Below the pieces are notes generated by a model. It was not told the origin of the DNA and made no database searches. It was given only the letters and a program-made list of their open reading frames with translations. 64,000 nt of DNA from Nocardia gamkensis NBRC 108242. Its GTDB lineage: Bacteria; Actinomycetota; Actinomycetes; Mycobacteriales; Mycobacteriaceae. The stretch spans positions 1 to 64,000 of the forward strand of contig NZ_BDBM01000029.1 of assembly GCF_001612985.1 (NCBI RefSeq), in the 5' to 3' direction. Shown in pieces: positions 18,643 through 26,819 of this stretch. Position numbers and translations under genes: made by a program. Every line of letters begins with the position of its first letter. The stretch's first letter is position 1.

Positions 18643-18732
18643 AGCAACCGTGCGGAAACATTCGAGTCGCACAAGTGAACGAACCACAAACCCATAGGCG
18701 CCTCATGCGGCGCCCAGCAAAGGAGCAGAGGA

Positions 18733-18987
18733 ATGGACTGGCGCCACAAGGCCATCTGTCGCGATGAGGACCCCGAGCTGTTTTTCCCGGTGGGTAACAG
18801 TGGTCCGGCGCTCGCGCAGATTGCCGATGCCAAGCTGGTCTGCGCTCGCTGCCCCGTAACCGCCGACTGCCTGTCCTGGGCCCTGAAGTCCGGACAAGAC
18901 GCCGGCGTGTGGGGTGGTATGAGCGAAGACGAGCGCCGGGCGCTCAAGCGTCGCAACGCGCGCACCCGCACGCGCACTGTCGTCTGA
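18733..18987 (+). CDS. whiB1: WhiB1 iron-sulfur transcriptional regulator
   Basis: 84 aa. [4Fe-4S] ligands Cys9, Cys37, Cys40 and Cys46, the turn GVWGG and a basic C-terminal helix (RRALKRRNARTRTRT). WhiB1 binds domain 4 of SigA and its cluster reacts with nitric oxide; it is essential in mycobacteria. AAAGGAG and AGAGGA precede the ATG. It has its own upstream control region with a CRP-like site and is followed by a double terminator. Confidence 0.96.
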   Translation: MDWRHKAICRDEDPELFFPVGNSGPALAQIADAKLVCARCPVTADCLSWALKSGQDAGVWGGMSEDERRALKRRNARTRTRTVV

Positions 18988-19002
18988 GCCAGACGATCAG
19001 CA

Positions 19003-19074
19003 TTACCGGGCCATTCAGCCCGGCCCGGTAACGCATTTCAGCCCGGCACCCATAGGTGCCGGGCTGTGTTGTTT
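19003..19074 (+). terminator. Double terminator after whiB1
   Basis: Hairpin 1 (19003-19031): TTACCGGGCC paired with GGCCCGGTAA, 9-nt loop. Hairpin 2 (19039-19066): CAGCCCGGCACC paired with GGTGCCGGGCTG, CATA loop, followed by TGTTGTTT. The second is a strong intrinsic terminator in a G+C-rich genome. Confidence 0.85.
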
Positions 19075-19419
19075 ATGCCGCCGGATCACGAACTGGAAAT
19101 ACCCGGTCTCGCTTCGCGGAGGAAACGGGAACCGACCAATGCGGTTGCGTGGAACGGCAATTGCGGCAATTGCGGCCGGGCGGCGATTCGACTCGCGAAT
19201 GCGCGAGAACTGTGCGAAAGTAGTCGGTTCTCCAGCGCATGGGACGAGTAGCGAATCCGGCCCACACCTCGCATTCCGCGCGATACGGACATTCGGACGA
19301 GTACTGCACCCCGAGCCGCCGACCGCACCCGAAAGCGGCCGCCCGCGACCTCCGAGCAACAGGTCCTGGGAGTTCGCACGCGACCGGTGCCGAAGCGGCG
19401 GATCCGTCCCGTCGATCGG
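19075..19419. other. Non-coding gap between whiB1 and pdtaS
   Basis: 345 bp between convergent genes. Near 19105-19130 a stretch CCCGGTCTCGCTTCGC...GAAACGGG looks like an eroded leader of the intergenic hairpin repeat on the minus strand. A short reiteration GGCAATTGCGGCAATTGCGG lies at about 19156-19175. Nothing else is recognised. Confidence 0.4.
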
Positions 19420-20934
19420 TCAGCGGCCCGAACGACGGCCCAGCGGGACCCGCAGGACGGCGTCGGTGCCGATGTCGGCGCCGGGATGCAGGCCGATGGA
19501 ACCGCCGAGTTCGGCGGTGACCAGGGTCCGGACGATCTGGAGGCCGAGCCGATCGGAGGACTCCAGGCTGAACCCGGGCGGCAGGCCGCGGCCGTCGTCG
19601 CTGATGATCACGTCCAGCCAGCGCGCCGAACGCTCGGAACGGATTGTCACCGTGCCGTTTTCGCCCGAATCGAAGGCGTGCTCGATGGCGTTCTGCACCA
19701 GTTCGGTGAGCACCATCACCAGCGGGGTGGCGCGTTCGGCGGAGAACACACCGAGCGAGCCCGCGCGGCGCACCTTGATGCGCGTGGTGTGCACCGTGGC
19801 CACGTCGGCCATGATCGGCAGCAGCCGGTCGACGACCTCGTCGAGATCGACCTCTTCGTCCACCGACATCGACAGCATCTCGTGCACCGACGCGATGGAG
19901 GTGACCCGGCGCACCGACTCGGTGAGCGCGACCTGCGCCTCCTCGTTCTCGGTGCGGCGCGCCTGTAGGCGCAGCAGCGCGGCGACGGTCTGCAAATTGT
20001 TCTTCACCCGATGGTGGATCTCCCGGATGGTGGCGTCCTTGCTCAACAGAGCGCGATCGCGCCGCTTGACCTCGGTGACGTCGCGGACGAGCACGGCGGC
20101 GCCTGCCAGCTCGCCGTGCGGGCGCAGCACGAGGGTGCGCAGCAGCACGGTCGCTCCGCGCGCCTCGACCTCCATCCGGCGGCCGGTCCGCCCGGCCAGC
20201 GCGGCCTGGATGTCGCCGACCACTTCCTGGGCGTCGAATGGATCGGTGATCAGGGACCGGGTGGTGACGGCGAGATCCTGGCCGACCAGGTCGGCTTGCA
20301 GGCCCATCCGGTGATAGGCCGACAGCGCGTTCGGACTGGCGTAGACGACGATGCCGTCGGTGTCGAGCCGGATGAAGCCGTCCCCGGCGCGCGGGCTGGA
20401 ATGGGTGGCCGCGCGATCCTCGGTGGTCGGGAAGGTGCCGTCGGCGATCATCTGGCACAGATCGTCCGCGCATGCCACGTACGCGCTCTCCAGCTGACTG
20501 CGCACCCGGGAGCGTTGCAGATCGGTGTCCCGGCTCAGCACGGCGATCACATCGTCACCGCAGCGCACGGGGATGGCCTCGCGGATGGCGTGCACCGGAC
20601 GCGGGTGGTAGACGCCGGATGTCTCGACGTCGCTGTCGGCTCGCACGATATCGCCGCTGGCCAGCGCCTCGAAAACCTGCGGATGTTCGGCCTGCACAGC
20701 CGACGTGCCGACCAGATCCTCTTGGTGCACGGTGTGGGCGGTGGTGGGACGGCACTGCGCGACACACACGATGTCCGCGCCCTCCGTCACCGGGCCCGCA
20801 CCGACCCACAGCAGCAGATCGGCGAACGACAGATCGGCCAGCAGCTGCCAATCGCCCACCACCCGCTGCAGATGGTCCACGGCGACCCCGGGGAGGTCGG
20901 TGTGCTCGGCCAGCAGCTCGCTCAGTGTCGACAT
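19420..20934 (-). CDS. pdtaS: Sensor histidine kinase PdtaS
   Basis: 504 aa. GAF domain (about 1-150), PAS domain (about 185-290), HisKA_2 dimerisation helix with the phospho-acceptor box IHHRVKNNLQ (His307/308) and a C-terminal ATPase with DDGRGLPPGF. It has no membrane helix and is cytosolic. It pairs with the ANTAR-domain antiterminator PdtaR, encoded elsewhere and not in this window. The mycobacterial pair responds to copper and nitric oxide. Its partner's absence is normal for this family. Confidence 0.94.
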   Translation of the reverse strand: MSTLSELLAEHTDLPGVAVDHLQRVVGDWQLLADLSFADLLLWVGAGPVTEGADIVCVAQCRPTTAHTVHQEDLVGTSAVQAEHPQVFEALASGDIVRADSDVETSGVYHPRPVHAIREAIPVRCGDDVIAVLSRDTDLQRSRVRSQLESAYVACADDLCQMIADGTFPTTEDRAATHSSPRAGDGFIRLDTDGIVVYASPNALSAYHRMGLQADLVGQDLAVTTRSLITDPFDAQEVVGDIQAALAGRTGRRMEVEARGATVLLRTLVLRPHGELAGAAVLVRDVTEVKRRDRALLSKDATIREIHHRVKNNLQTVAALLRLQARRTENEEAQVALTESVRRVTSIASVHEMLSMSVDEEVDLDEVVDRLLPIMADVATVHTTRIKVRRAGSLGVFSAERATPLVMVLTELVQNAIEHAFDSGENGTVTIRSERSARWLDVIISDDGRGLPPGFSLESSDRLGLQIVRTLVTAELGGSIGLHPGADIGTDAVLRVPLGRRSGR

Positions 20935-20956
20935 GCAGATCTACCGCCGTAATCGA

Positions 20957-21172
20957 TCAGGAGATGACCGCGATCAGGTGGCCCGCCTTGATCGCGTCGC
21001 CCTCCTTGACGCCGATCGAAGTCACTGTGCCGCTGGATTCCGCGACCACCGGGATCTCCATCTTCATGGACTCGAGGATCACCAGGGTGTCGCCCTCCCG
21101 GACTTCGTCGCCCTCCTTGGCGACGACCTGGTAGACGACCGACACCAGCTCGGCGAGCACTTCCTCAGCCAT
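20957..21172 (-). CDS. Biotin/lipoyl attachment-domain carrier protein (TB7.3 type)
   Basis: 71 aa, one biotinyl domain. The biotin-accepting Lys lies in ESMKMEIPV. Freestanding biotinyl proteins of this kind partner with acyl-CoA carboxylases; the partner here is unknown. ATG 21172 with GGGG upstream. It sits 22 bp upstream of pdtaS and is probably co-transcribed with it. Confidence 0.9.
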   Translation of the reverse strand: MAEEVLAELVSVVYQVVAKEGDEVREGDTLVILESMKMEIPVVAESSGTVTSIGVKEGDAIKAGHLIAVIS

Positions 21173-21262
21173 GGCACCCCATTCACTCGTTGGCCTGTAT
21201 CCGCTGACGGTACAGCCAACCACACGTGAAAGAATGGCCTTCAATCAGAAGGGAGACTACTC

Positions 21263-21337
21263 ATGGGTAAGCGCGGACGTAAGAAGCGTAGCCGCAAGGG
21301 GAACGCAGCCAACCACGGCAAGCGGCCCAACGCCTGA
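21263..21337 (+). CDS. 50S ribosomal protein bL37 (24 aa)
   Basis: 24 aa, 13 of them Lys/Arg/His: begins MGKRGRKKR and ends NHGKRPNA. It closely matches the tiny mycobacterial ribosomal protein bL37 found in cryo-EM structures. AAGGGAG lies 8 bases before the ATG and a strong hairpin follows 28 bp after the stop, so it is a complete single-gene unit. It is too short for routine gene finding. It lies between the divergent carrier-protein gene and the rshA end. Confidence 0.92.
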   Translation: MGKRGRKKRSRKGNAANHGKRPNA

Positions 21338-21365
21338 GCGCGACGCTCGGCTCGAAAAGCACGAA

Positions 21366-21398
21366 GCGGCACGCACTTCCAGCGGGAAGGCGTGCCGC
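21366..21398. terminator. Terminator between bL37 and rshA
   Basis: GCGGCACGC pairs with GCGTGCCGC; after a bulged A, CTTCC pairs with GGAAG around an AGCG loop. It lies between two convergent genes and can serve both. Confidence 0.8.
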
Positions 21399-21416
21399 TC
21401 ACGTTTCACCGACCGG

Positions 21417-21707
21417 CTACTCCGAGGTGTCGACCGAGCTCTCCCCGACGACGAACGTCCGGCGGATCTCGATGGTCAGGCGCTCGCGCAACGAATCGGG
21501 CGCGCGATCACCGCCGCATTTGCGGCTGAGCAGGTTCTTGACCTTCTCCTCGATGCCATAGGCCTCGATACACGGACTGCAGTGCTCCATGTGGTGCTGC
21601 AACCGCGCCCTGGTCGCCTCGTCGCACTCCCCGTCCAGCATCAACCACACGTCGGCCAGCACCGCCGTGCAGTCGAGCTCCATGTCGGGGTCCCGTTCGG
21701 TACTCAC
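21417..21707 (-). CDS. rshA: Redox anti-sigma factor RshA
   Basis: 96 aa. Zinc anti-sigma motif H-MEH-C-SP-C (HxxxCxxC) at about residues 39-46. It binds SigH when reduced; oxidation of the Cys pair releases zinc and SigH. The start GTG overlaps the sigH stop in GTGA, so the two are translationally coupled and made in step. Confidence 0.93.
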   Translation of the reverse strand: MSTERDPDMELDCTAVLADVWLMLDGECDEATRARLQHHMEHCSPCIEAYGIEEKVKNLLSRKCGGDRAPDSLRERLTIEIRRTFVVGESSVDTSE

Positions 21708-22492
21708 TGCTTGACCTCCTGGCGTTCCCCCGAACGGTTGAAACCGCGCTCGCGCGCGACATCGGCGAGCAAACCCTTCAGTTGCTTGCGGCCGCGGTGC
21801 AGCCGGGACATCACCGTACCGATGGGCGTGCCCATGATCTCGGCGATCTCCTTGTACGGGAAGCCCTCGACATCGGCGTAGTACACCGCCATGCGGAACT
21901 CCTCCGGAAGTTCCTGCAGCGCGGCCTTGATGTCGTCGTCCGGTAACGCGTCCAGCGCCTCGACCTCGGCCGAGCGCAGACCCTGCGAGGTGTGCTCGGC
22001 GGTCGCGGCCAGCTGCCAGTCGGTGATCTCGTCGGTCGGATACTGGGCGGGCTGGCGCTGCTTCTTGCGATAGGAGTTGATGTAGGTGTTGGTCAGGATC
22101 CGGTACAGCCAGGCACGCAGGTTGGTGCCCTCCCGGAACGACTTGAAGCCCTGGTAGGCCTTGACGTACGTCTCCTGGACCAGGTCCTCGGCATCCGCCG
22201 GATTCCTGGTCATGCGCAGCGCGGCGCCGTAGAGCTGGTCGAGCAACGGGAGCGCGTCCCGTTCGAACCGCTGTGCCAGTTCGGCATCGTCGACGGCGCC
22301 GACATCGTCGGCCGCCACGTCATCGTCGCTCGTCACACCTGTCCCTTCGATCGCCGTACCTGCCAAATCTACCGGCATCGGCATATCGAAGGAGAATCCG
22401 CCGTCCGCCGGGGACGTCTCGGTCCATACCGGGCGGTCGTCGAGCAGCACGGGCACAGGCATCTCCTTCACGTATCCATAGGGCCTGCTCAC
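21704..22492 (-). CDS. sigH: ECF sigma factor SigH
   Basis: 262 aa. Region 2 begins near DALPLLDQLYGAALRMTRNPADAEDLVQ and region 4 holds YKEIAEIMGTPIGTVMSRLHRGRKQL. It directs the heat and oxidative stress response (thioredoxin, chaperone and proteolysis genes). There is a 70-residue acidic N-terminal extension. GTG 22492 is taken as start; an ATG at 22462 has GAAGGAG directly against it. The promoter upstream has SigH-type elements, so it probably stimulates itself. Confidence 0.94.
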   Translation of the reverse strand: MSRPYGYVKEMPVPVLLDDRPVWTETSPADGGFSFDMPMPVDLAGTAIEGTGVTSDDDVAADDVGAVDDAELAQRFERDALPLLDQLYGAALRMTRNPADAEDLVQETYVKAYQGFKSFREGTNLRAWLYRILTNTYINSYRKKQRQPAQYPTDEITDWQLAATAEHTSQGLRSAEVEALDALPDDDIKAALQELPEEFRMAVYYADVEGFPYKEIAEIMGTPIGTVMSRLHRGRKQLKGLLADVARERGFNRSGERQEVKQ

Positions 22493-22529
22493 GCGCTGGA
22501 AACCAGTCCGAGCGCGGTGTACCGGCTAC

Positions 22530-22555
22530 AACATGCGCGACCCGTCCGGTGTTCC
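22530..22555 (-). promoter_or_regulatory. SigH-type promoter of sigH-rshA
   Basis: On the minus strand GGAACA is followed after 16 nt by TGTT, matching the SigH consensus (GGAAYA, about 16 nt, GTT). The predicted transcript start is about 30 nt upstream of the GTG start of sigH. Confidence 0.7.
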
Positions 22556-22632
22556 CGGGTTCCTCCCGTTCGCGGTGAATGCGCAGGAAATCCCGTTGCG
22601 GGCCGGGCTACGGCCGCCGTTAAGGTTTGGCC

Positions 22633-23127
22633 ATGGCAGCAGGCTCGACTCCGGCGATCCGCGCGTTGACCCAGGCGAAGGTGTCCCATCGGGTGCACGC
22701 CTACAAGCACGATCCGCGCGCCGACTCCTACGGCACCGAGGCGGTCGACGCGCTGGGCGCCGAACTCGGCGTCGCGGCCGAGCAGATCTTCAAGACCTTG
22801 GTCATCGAACTCGCCACCGGCTCGCTCGCGGTGGCCGTGCTTCCGGTGCCGAACACCCTGTCGCTCAAAGCCGCGGCCGCGGCGCTCGGCGCACCCAAGG
22901 CGGGCATGGCGGACAAGATCAGGGCGGAGAGGACCACCGGGTACGTGCTCGGCGGCATCTCCCCGCTCGGTCAGCGCAAGCCACTGCCCACCGTGATCGA
23001 CGACTCGGCGCTGCGCTGGGACCGGATGCTGTGCAGCGCCGGACGGCGCGGACTGGAGATCGAGCTGGCGCCCGCCGACCTGATCCGGTTGACCACCGCG
23101 GTGACCGCGCCCGTGACATCCGCGTAA
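22633..23127 (+). CDS. ybaK: Cys-tRNA(Pro) deacylase YbaK
   Basis: 164 aa. YbaK/EbsC editing fold with the phrases QIFKTLVIEL, VAVLPVPNTLSLKAAA and TGYVLGGISPLGQRKPLP. It clears cysteine wrongly joined to tRNA-Pro. ATG 22633 with AAGG upstream; a TTG two codons before is less likely. Divergent from sigH. Confidence 0.93.
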   Translation: MAAGSTPAIRALTQAKVSHRVHAYKHDPRADSYGTEAVDALGAELGVAAEQIFKTLVIELATGSLAVAVLPVPNTLSLKAAAAALGAPKAGMADKIRAERTTGYVLGGISPLGQRKPLPTVIDDSALRWDRMLCSAGRRGLEIELAPADLIRLTTAVTAPVTSA

Positions 23128-23195
23128 TTCGTCCACCATCGGCGCGATCTGTGCGTTACTGAACTGGCCAGATCGACCCGACTCGTGAGGATGTG

Positions 23196-23501
23196 ATGCG
23201 AATGTCTACGCACCAGCGTGTGCGCACCGTGATCGTCGCGTTGTCCGGAGTGCTCGTCTTGGCTCTCGGTCCGGTAACGCTCCTAGCGCCCGAGGCCGCC
23301 GCCTCGCCGGGCACCTCGCCGGTCACGCAGGTCAGCGATTCCGTGTTCGACTTCGACGGTCAGGGATCGAAGAGTGATGACAAGTCCGGAAAAGCCGAGA
23401 AACTCAGCGGGAACGTCACCACCAAGCTGATCGACCTGGTCGCCGGAATCATCAAATGCGGACTCAATATCGCCTCACCGAGCGTGAAGTGCTCGCTGTA
23501 A
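23196..23501 (+). CDS. Small secreted protein, function unknown
   Basis: About 100 aa. A Sec signal peptide (VRTVIVALSGVLVLALGPVTLLA) ends near AAA-S. The mature part is acidic/Ser-rich at first (DFDGQGSKSDDKSG) and ends with two Cys (IIKCGL, VKCSL). ATG codons at 23196 and 23202 are both possible after GAGG. I do not recognise the family; small mature proteins with a terminal Cys pair are common in Nocardia. A perfect hairpin of the intergenic repeat begins 5 nt after the stop. Confidence 0.7.
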   Translation: MRMSTHQRVRTVIVALSGVLVLALGPVTLLAPEAAASPGTSPVTQVSDSVFDFDGQGSKSDDKSGKAEKLSGNVTTKLIDLVAGIIKCGLNIASPSVKCSL

Positions 23502-23506
23502 TTCTG

Positions 23507-23656
23507 GCCGCGACTGCGTCGCGGCGTGTTCGCGGCCCCCTTATGGCTCGTGTCCGAGCGACCACCGCTGGCGACTTCGTCGCGGACGCGGCGGCCGCTC
23601 GGACACGAGCCGGGCCGCGAACGGCGCATGCTAGGTCTCGCTTCGCTCGAAACCGG
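23507..23656 (-). repeat. Complete intergenic hairpin repeat, copy C
   Basis: On the minus strand: leader at 23656-23625 (CCGGTTTCGAGCGAAGCGAG), outer arm 23622-23612, left inner arm 23611-23588, 19-nt loop, right inner arm 23568-23545, outer arm, and terminal hairpin 23525-23507 (GCCGCGAC-GCA-GTCGCGGC). The inner stem differs from copy A at several places but stays paired through compensatory changes. The region 23657-23794 after it holds nothing recognised. Confidence 0.9.
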
Positions 23657-23794
23657 TAGTTGGGCCGGTGTGGTCGCGCAAGGCGGTCACACCGGCACCT
23701 CGGCCCGCGAGATACCGCTGGACCAGTAGTTCCGGCTACCCAGTCGGCCTGCGTAAGTATGCGGCGGCCGGACCGACGCGGGCCGAGGACTCGT

Positions 23795-24583
23795 TCACAA
23801 CAGGCTGATCTGCTCGGCGTCCTTCTGATCCTCCACACGGGCAAGCAGTTCCGGTCCGTTGTTGCGCACGCTGTTGACCAGCGCGGGCACCGGACGGGCC
23901 ACGATATCGGCGACCGCTTCCTCCGACGGCGTCTCGAGCAGGCTCGCGGGCGCCGGGTGGTCAGGATCCAGCCACGCGTCCCAGTGCTGCCGCGGCATGG
24001 GCAGCGGCATCCGATCGTGGATGCGGGTCAGGTCGCCGACCGCGTCGGTGGTGAGGATGGTGCACGACAGCAGGGGCTGACTCTCCGGCTGGGACCGGTC
24101 GCGCCAAACCGACCACAGACCGGCCATGTAGAGGCGGGAACCGTCCGCGTGGGCCATGTAGTACGGATGCTTGGCGACTTTCCCCTTCGCGCCCTTCTCG
24201 CCGTTCGGCTCCACGACCCACTCGTACCAGCCGTCCATCGGTACCAGGCAACGCCGGTACTTCACGGCGTCGCGGAACGAGGGCGTGGTGGCGGCCTTGT
24301 CCGCGCGGGCGTTGAACAGCGGCTTGCCCTTCACCGGGACACCGGGCTCGGCGGCCTTGGTCCACACCGGGATCAATCCCCAGCGCATCCGCCGGATCCG
24401 CCGCTTCGGGTCGTCGTGCTCGCCGCCGTGATCGTGCCGCTCTACCACGGTGAGGACCTGGGTGGTCGGAGCGACGTTGTAGTTGGTGAAAGAGCTCTGG
24501 TCCGCGGAGTCGGTCTCGTCGATCGCATCCAACTCGACCGCGAGCCTGCCGGGGTTGGTCGTGGTCGCATATCGTCCGCACAT
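23795..24583 (-). CDS. yedK: SRAP-family abasic-site DNA-crosslink protein (YedK/HMCES)
   Basis: 262 aa. Catalytic Cys2 exposed after Met removal (MCGRYA), NARAD, GWYEW and the His in RIHDRMPLPM. SRAP proteins form a thiazolidine link with abasic sites in single-stranded DNA and shield them during replication. Matches Rv3226c, next to aroA in mycobacteria. ATG 24583 is fixed by the need for Cys at position 2. Divergent from the dehydrogenase gene. Confidence 0.94.
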   Translation of the reverse strand: MCGRYATTTNPGRLAVELDAIDETDSADQSSFTNYNVAPTTQVLTVVERHDHGGEHDDPKRRIRRMRWGLIPVWTKAAEPGVPVKGKPLFNARADKAATTPSFRDAVKYRRCLVPMDGWYEWVVEPNGEKGAKGKVAKHPYYMAHADGSRLYMAGLWSVWRDRSQPESQPLLSCTILTTDAVGDLTRIHDRMPLPMPRQHWDAWLDPDHPAPASLLETPSEEAVADIVARPVPALVNSVRNNGPELLARVEDQKDAEQISLL

Positions 24584-24749
24584 ATCCCGATAGTCCCACT
24601 CGCCACCGACAGAGTCGGGGACAATTGACGCATAGCTGGTGACCTGTTGAGAGTTGTGGCATAGCATTCTCTCATCGGAAGGACGGGCTGCCCGTCCACT
24701 CGGACACGCGCATCGACCGTCCACCGGAGACGGCAAGAGGAGAACCACT

Positions 24750-26258
24750 GTGACATCCACCGACACCAAACCGGCCGATCACGACACGGCACTGACGTCG
24801 GTCAATCCGGCGACAGGCGAGGTGATCGGCACGCACGTCATCGCCGACGACGCCGCGGTGGCCGCCGCGGTCGCCAAGGCTCGCGCAGCGGCCGCCACCT
24901 GGGGCGCGCTGAGTTTCGACGAACGGCGCACGCATCTGCTGCGCTGGTCGAGCAAGCTGGTGCAGGACTCGGAGAAATTCTGCGAGTTGATCCACGCCGA
25001 GAACGGCAAACCGCTCGACGACGCCTTCCTGGAACTGATGCTCGCGCTCGAGCACATCGCCTGGGCGGCCAAGAACGCCAAGAAGGTACTCGGACCCAAG
25101 AAGGTCTCCCCCGGCGCGCTGATGTCGAACTTCAGTGCCCGGCTCGAGCAGCGCCCGCTCGGTGTGGTCGGCGTGATCGGCCCGTGGAACTACCCGGTCT
25201 ACACGCCGAACGGTTCCATCGCCTACGCGCTGGCCGCGGGTAACACCGTCGTGTTCAAGCCGAGCGAATACTCCACCGGCATCGGCAACTTCCTCGCCCA
25301 CGCGTTCGCCGCGGCCAACCCCGAGCTGCCCGAGGGCGTCTTCATCACGATCAACGGTTACGGCGAGACGGGCGCGGCGCTGGTCCGCTCGGAGGTCGAC
25401 AAGATCGCGTTCACCGGCTCCACCGCCACCGGCAAGCGGATCATGGCCGCCGCCGCGGAACGGCTCACCCCGGTACTGCTGGAGTGCGGCGGCAAGGACG
25501 CGGTGATCGTCGCCGCCGACGCCGACATCAAGGCCGCGGCGGACGCGGTCGCCTGGGGCGCCACCGCCAACAGCGGCCAGACCTGCGCGGGCGTCGAGCG
25601 GGTCTACGTCGACCGCTCGGTGCGCGAGGAGTTCGTCGCCGAGGTCAAGCGCATCCTCACCGACATCAAGCCCGGCTCGGACGAAAAGGCCGCCTACGGC
25701 CCGATGACCATGCCGAGCCAGATCGACATCGTGCGCCGCCACATCGAGGACGCGTTGAAGAACGGCGGCACCGCGGTGCTCGGCGGGCCCGAGTCGGTCA
25801 AGGCGCCGTTCATCGAACCGGTCGTGCTGGTCGACGTGGACGAGAACTCCGAGGCGGTGGCCGAGGAGACCTTCGGCCCGACCATCACCATCCGCACCGT
25901 CGACGGCGTGGACGAGGCGGTCGAACTGGCCAACAATTCCAAGTACGGCCTGTCCTCGGCGGTCTACTCGAAGAAGAACGGCCTGGACATCGCGCGCAGG
26001 CTGCGCGTCGGCGCCACCTCGGTGAACTCCGTGCTCGCCTTCGCCGCCATCCCCGGCCTGCCCTTCGGCGGCGTCGGCGATTCCGGCATCGGCCGCATCC
26101 ACGGCGAGCCGGGTCTGCGCGAGTTCACACGCCCGCACTCGATCGCGGTGCAGCGCTTCACCGTTCCCGGAATGGCGCTGCTGAGCTACAGCCGCACCGA
26201 CTCCACGATGAAGCTGCTGCGCAAGCTCGTTCCGTTCCTGCACGGGCGGCACAAGTAA
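24750..26258 (+). CDS. NAD(P)-dependent aldehyde dehydrogenase
   Basis: 502 aa. Rossmann motif FTGSTATGKRI, catalytic Glu in LECGGKD and Cys in NSGQTCAG. It oxidises an aldehyde to the acid; succinate-semialdehyde or long-chain aldehydes are possible, and the C-terminal tail MKLLRKLVPFLHGRHK is basic and amphipathic, as in membrane-associated members. GTG 24750 with AGAGGAG 7 bases upstream. It is divergent from the SRAP gene and ends at a strong terminator. Confidence 0.92.
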   Translation: MTSTDTKPADHDTALTSVNPATGEVIGTHVIADDAAVAAAVAKARAAAATWGALSFDERRTHLLRWSSKLVQDSEKFCELIHAENGKPLDDAFLELMLALEHIAWAAKNAKKVLGPKKVSPGALMSNFSARLEQRPLGVVGVIGPWNYPVYTPNGSIAYALAAGNTVVFKPSEYSTGIGNFLAHAFAAANPELPEGVFITINGYGETGAALVRSEVDKIAFTGSTATGKRIMAAAAERLTPVLLECGGKDAVIVAADADIKAAADAVAWGATANSGQTCAGVERVYVDRSVREEFVAEVKRILTDIKPGSDEKAAYGPMTMPSQIDIVRRHIEDALKNGGTAVLGGPESVKAPFIEPVVLVDVDENSEAVAEETFGPTITIRTVDGVDEAVELANNSKYGLSSAVYSKKNGLDIARRLRVGATSVNSVLAFAAIPGLPFGGVGDSGIGRIHGEPGLREFTRPHSIAVQRFTVPGMALLSYSRTDSTMKLLRKLVPFLHGRHK

Positions 26259-26271
26259 GAATCCGAACGGC

Positions 26272-26310
26272 CGGGGCCGGGTACTCGACGTCGTCGACTA
26301 CCCGGCCCCG
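26272..26310. terminator. Terminator after the aldehyde dehydrogenase gene
   Basis: CGGGGCCGGGTA pairs perfectly with TACCCGGCCCCG around a 15-nt loop that itself contains self-complementary TCGACG/CGTCGA. It starts 13 bp after the stop codon. No T-run follows. Confidence 0.75.
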
Positions 26311-26338
26311 TGCCATAGGTGGTGCCCCAGCGCCCCGG

Positions 26339-26516
26339 AACTCCCGGTTTCGAGCGAAGCGAGACCGAGCAATCCGCCGTTCGCGACCCGGCTCGCGTTT
26401 GCGCGGCCGCCGCGTACGCACCGAAGGAGCGGCAGTCGAGCCGTGCCCACAATCGGCCATACAACCCGTGCACCAGGCTGGCAAGCTCCGATGCCAACGT
26501 GCCCAGCGCACCCCCA
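26339..26516 (+). repeat. Half copy of the intergenic hairpin repeat plus spacer, second locus
   Basis: Nearly identical to 4004-4188: leader, outer arm, left inner arm, the replacement GCAGTCGAGCCGTGCC and the same spacer (CAACCCGTGCACC.. GCTGGCAAGCTCCGATGCC). The only clear difference is that a 7-bp reiteration (ACAATCG) present at 4004-4188 occurs once here. Confidence 0.85.
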
Positions 26517-26669
26517 CTCCCGGTTTCGAGCGAAGCGAGACCGAGCATCCGCCGTTCGCGGCCCGGCTCGCGTTTGCGCGGCCGTCGCGTACGCGACGAA
26601 GGAGCAAGCGGCGGTCGCGCAAACGCGAGCCGCAAAGGGGCCGCGAACACCCAGCGCCGCAGGCGCTGG
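26517..26669 (+). repeat. Complete intergenic hairpin repeat, copy B1
   Basis: Outer arm 26554-26564, left inner arm 26565-26588, loop 26589-26607, right inner arm 26608-26631, outer arm 26637-26648, terminal hairpin CCAGCGCC-GCA-GGCGCTGG at 26651-26669. Two inner pairs are G-T wobbles on this strand. Confidence 0.9.
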
Positions 26670-26683
26670 AAAGACCAACACAG

Positions 26684-26791
26684 CCCGGCTCGCGTTTGCG
26701 CGGCCGTCGCGTACGCGACGAAGGAGCAAGCGGCGGTCGCGCAAACGCGAGCCATAAGGGGGCCGCGAACACCCAGCGCCGCAGGCGCTGG
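26684..26791 (+). repeat. Tandem hairpin part of the repeat, copy B2
   Basis: Repeats the inner stem (26687-26710 with 26730-26753) and the terminal hairpin (26773-26791) of the preceding copy with very few changes, but without leader and left outer arm. It ends 28 bp before the aroA start codon, in the same direction, so it would lie in the aroA leader RNA. Confidence 0.9.
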
Positions 26792-26819
26792 AAAAACAAC
26801 ACCGTGTGATGATGGACGA

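Noticed and set aside
3841..26791. The mirror-symmetric leader GAGCGAAGCGAG of the repeat as a hairpin or protein site
   Set aside because: It reads the same backwards but is not self-complementary, so it forms no stem; kept only as part of the repeat.
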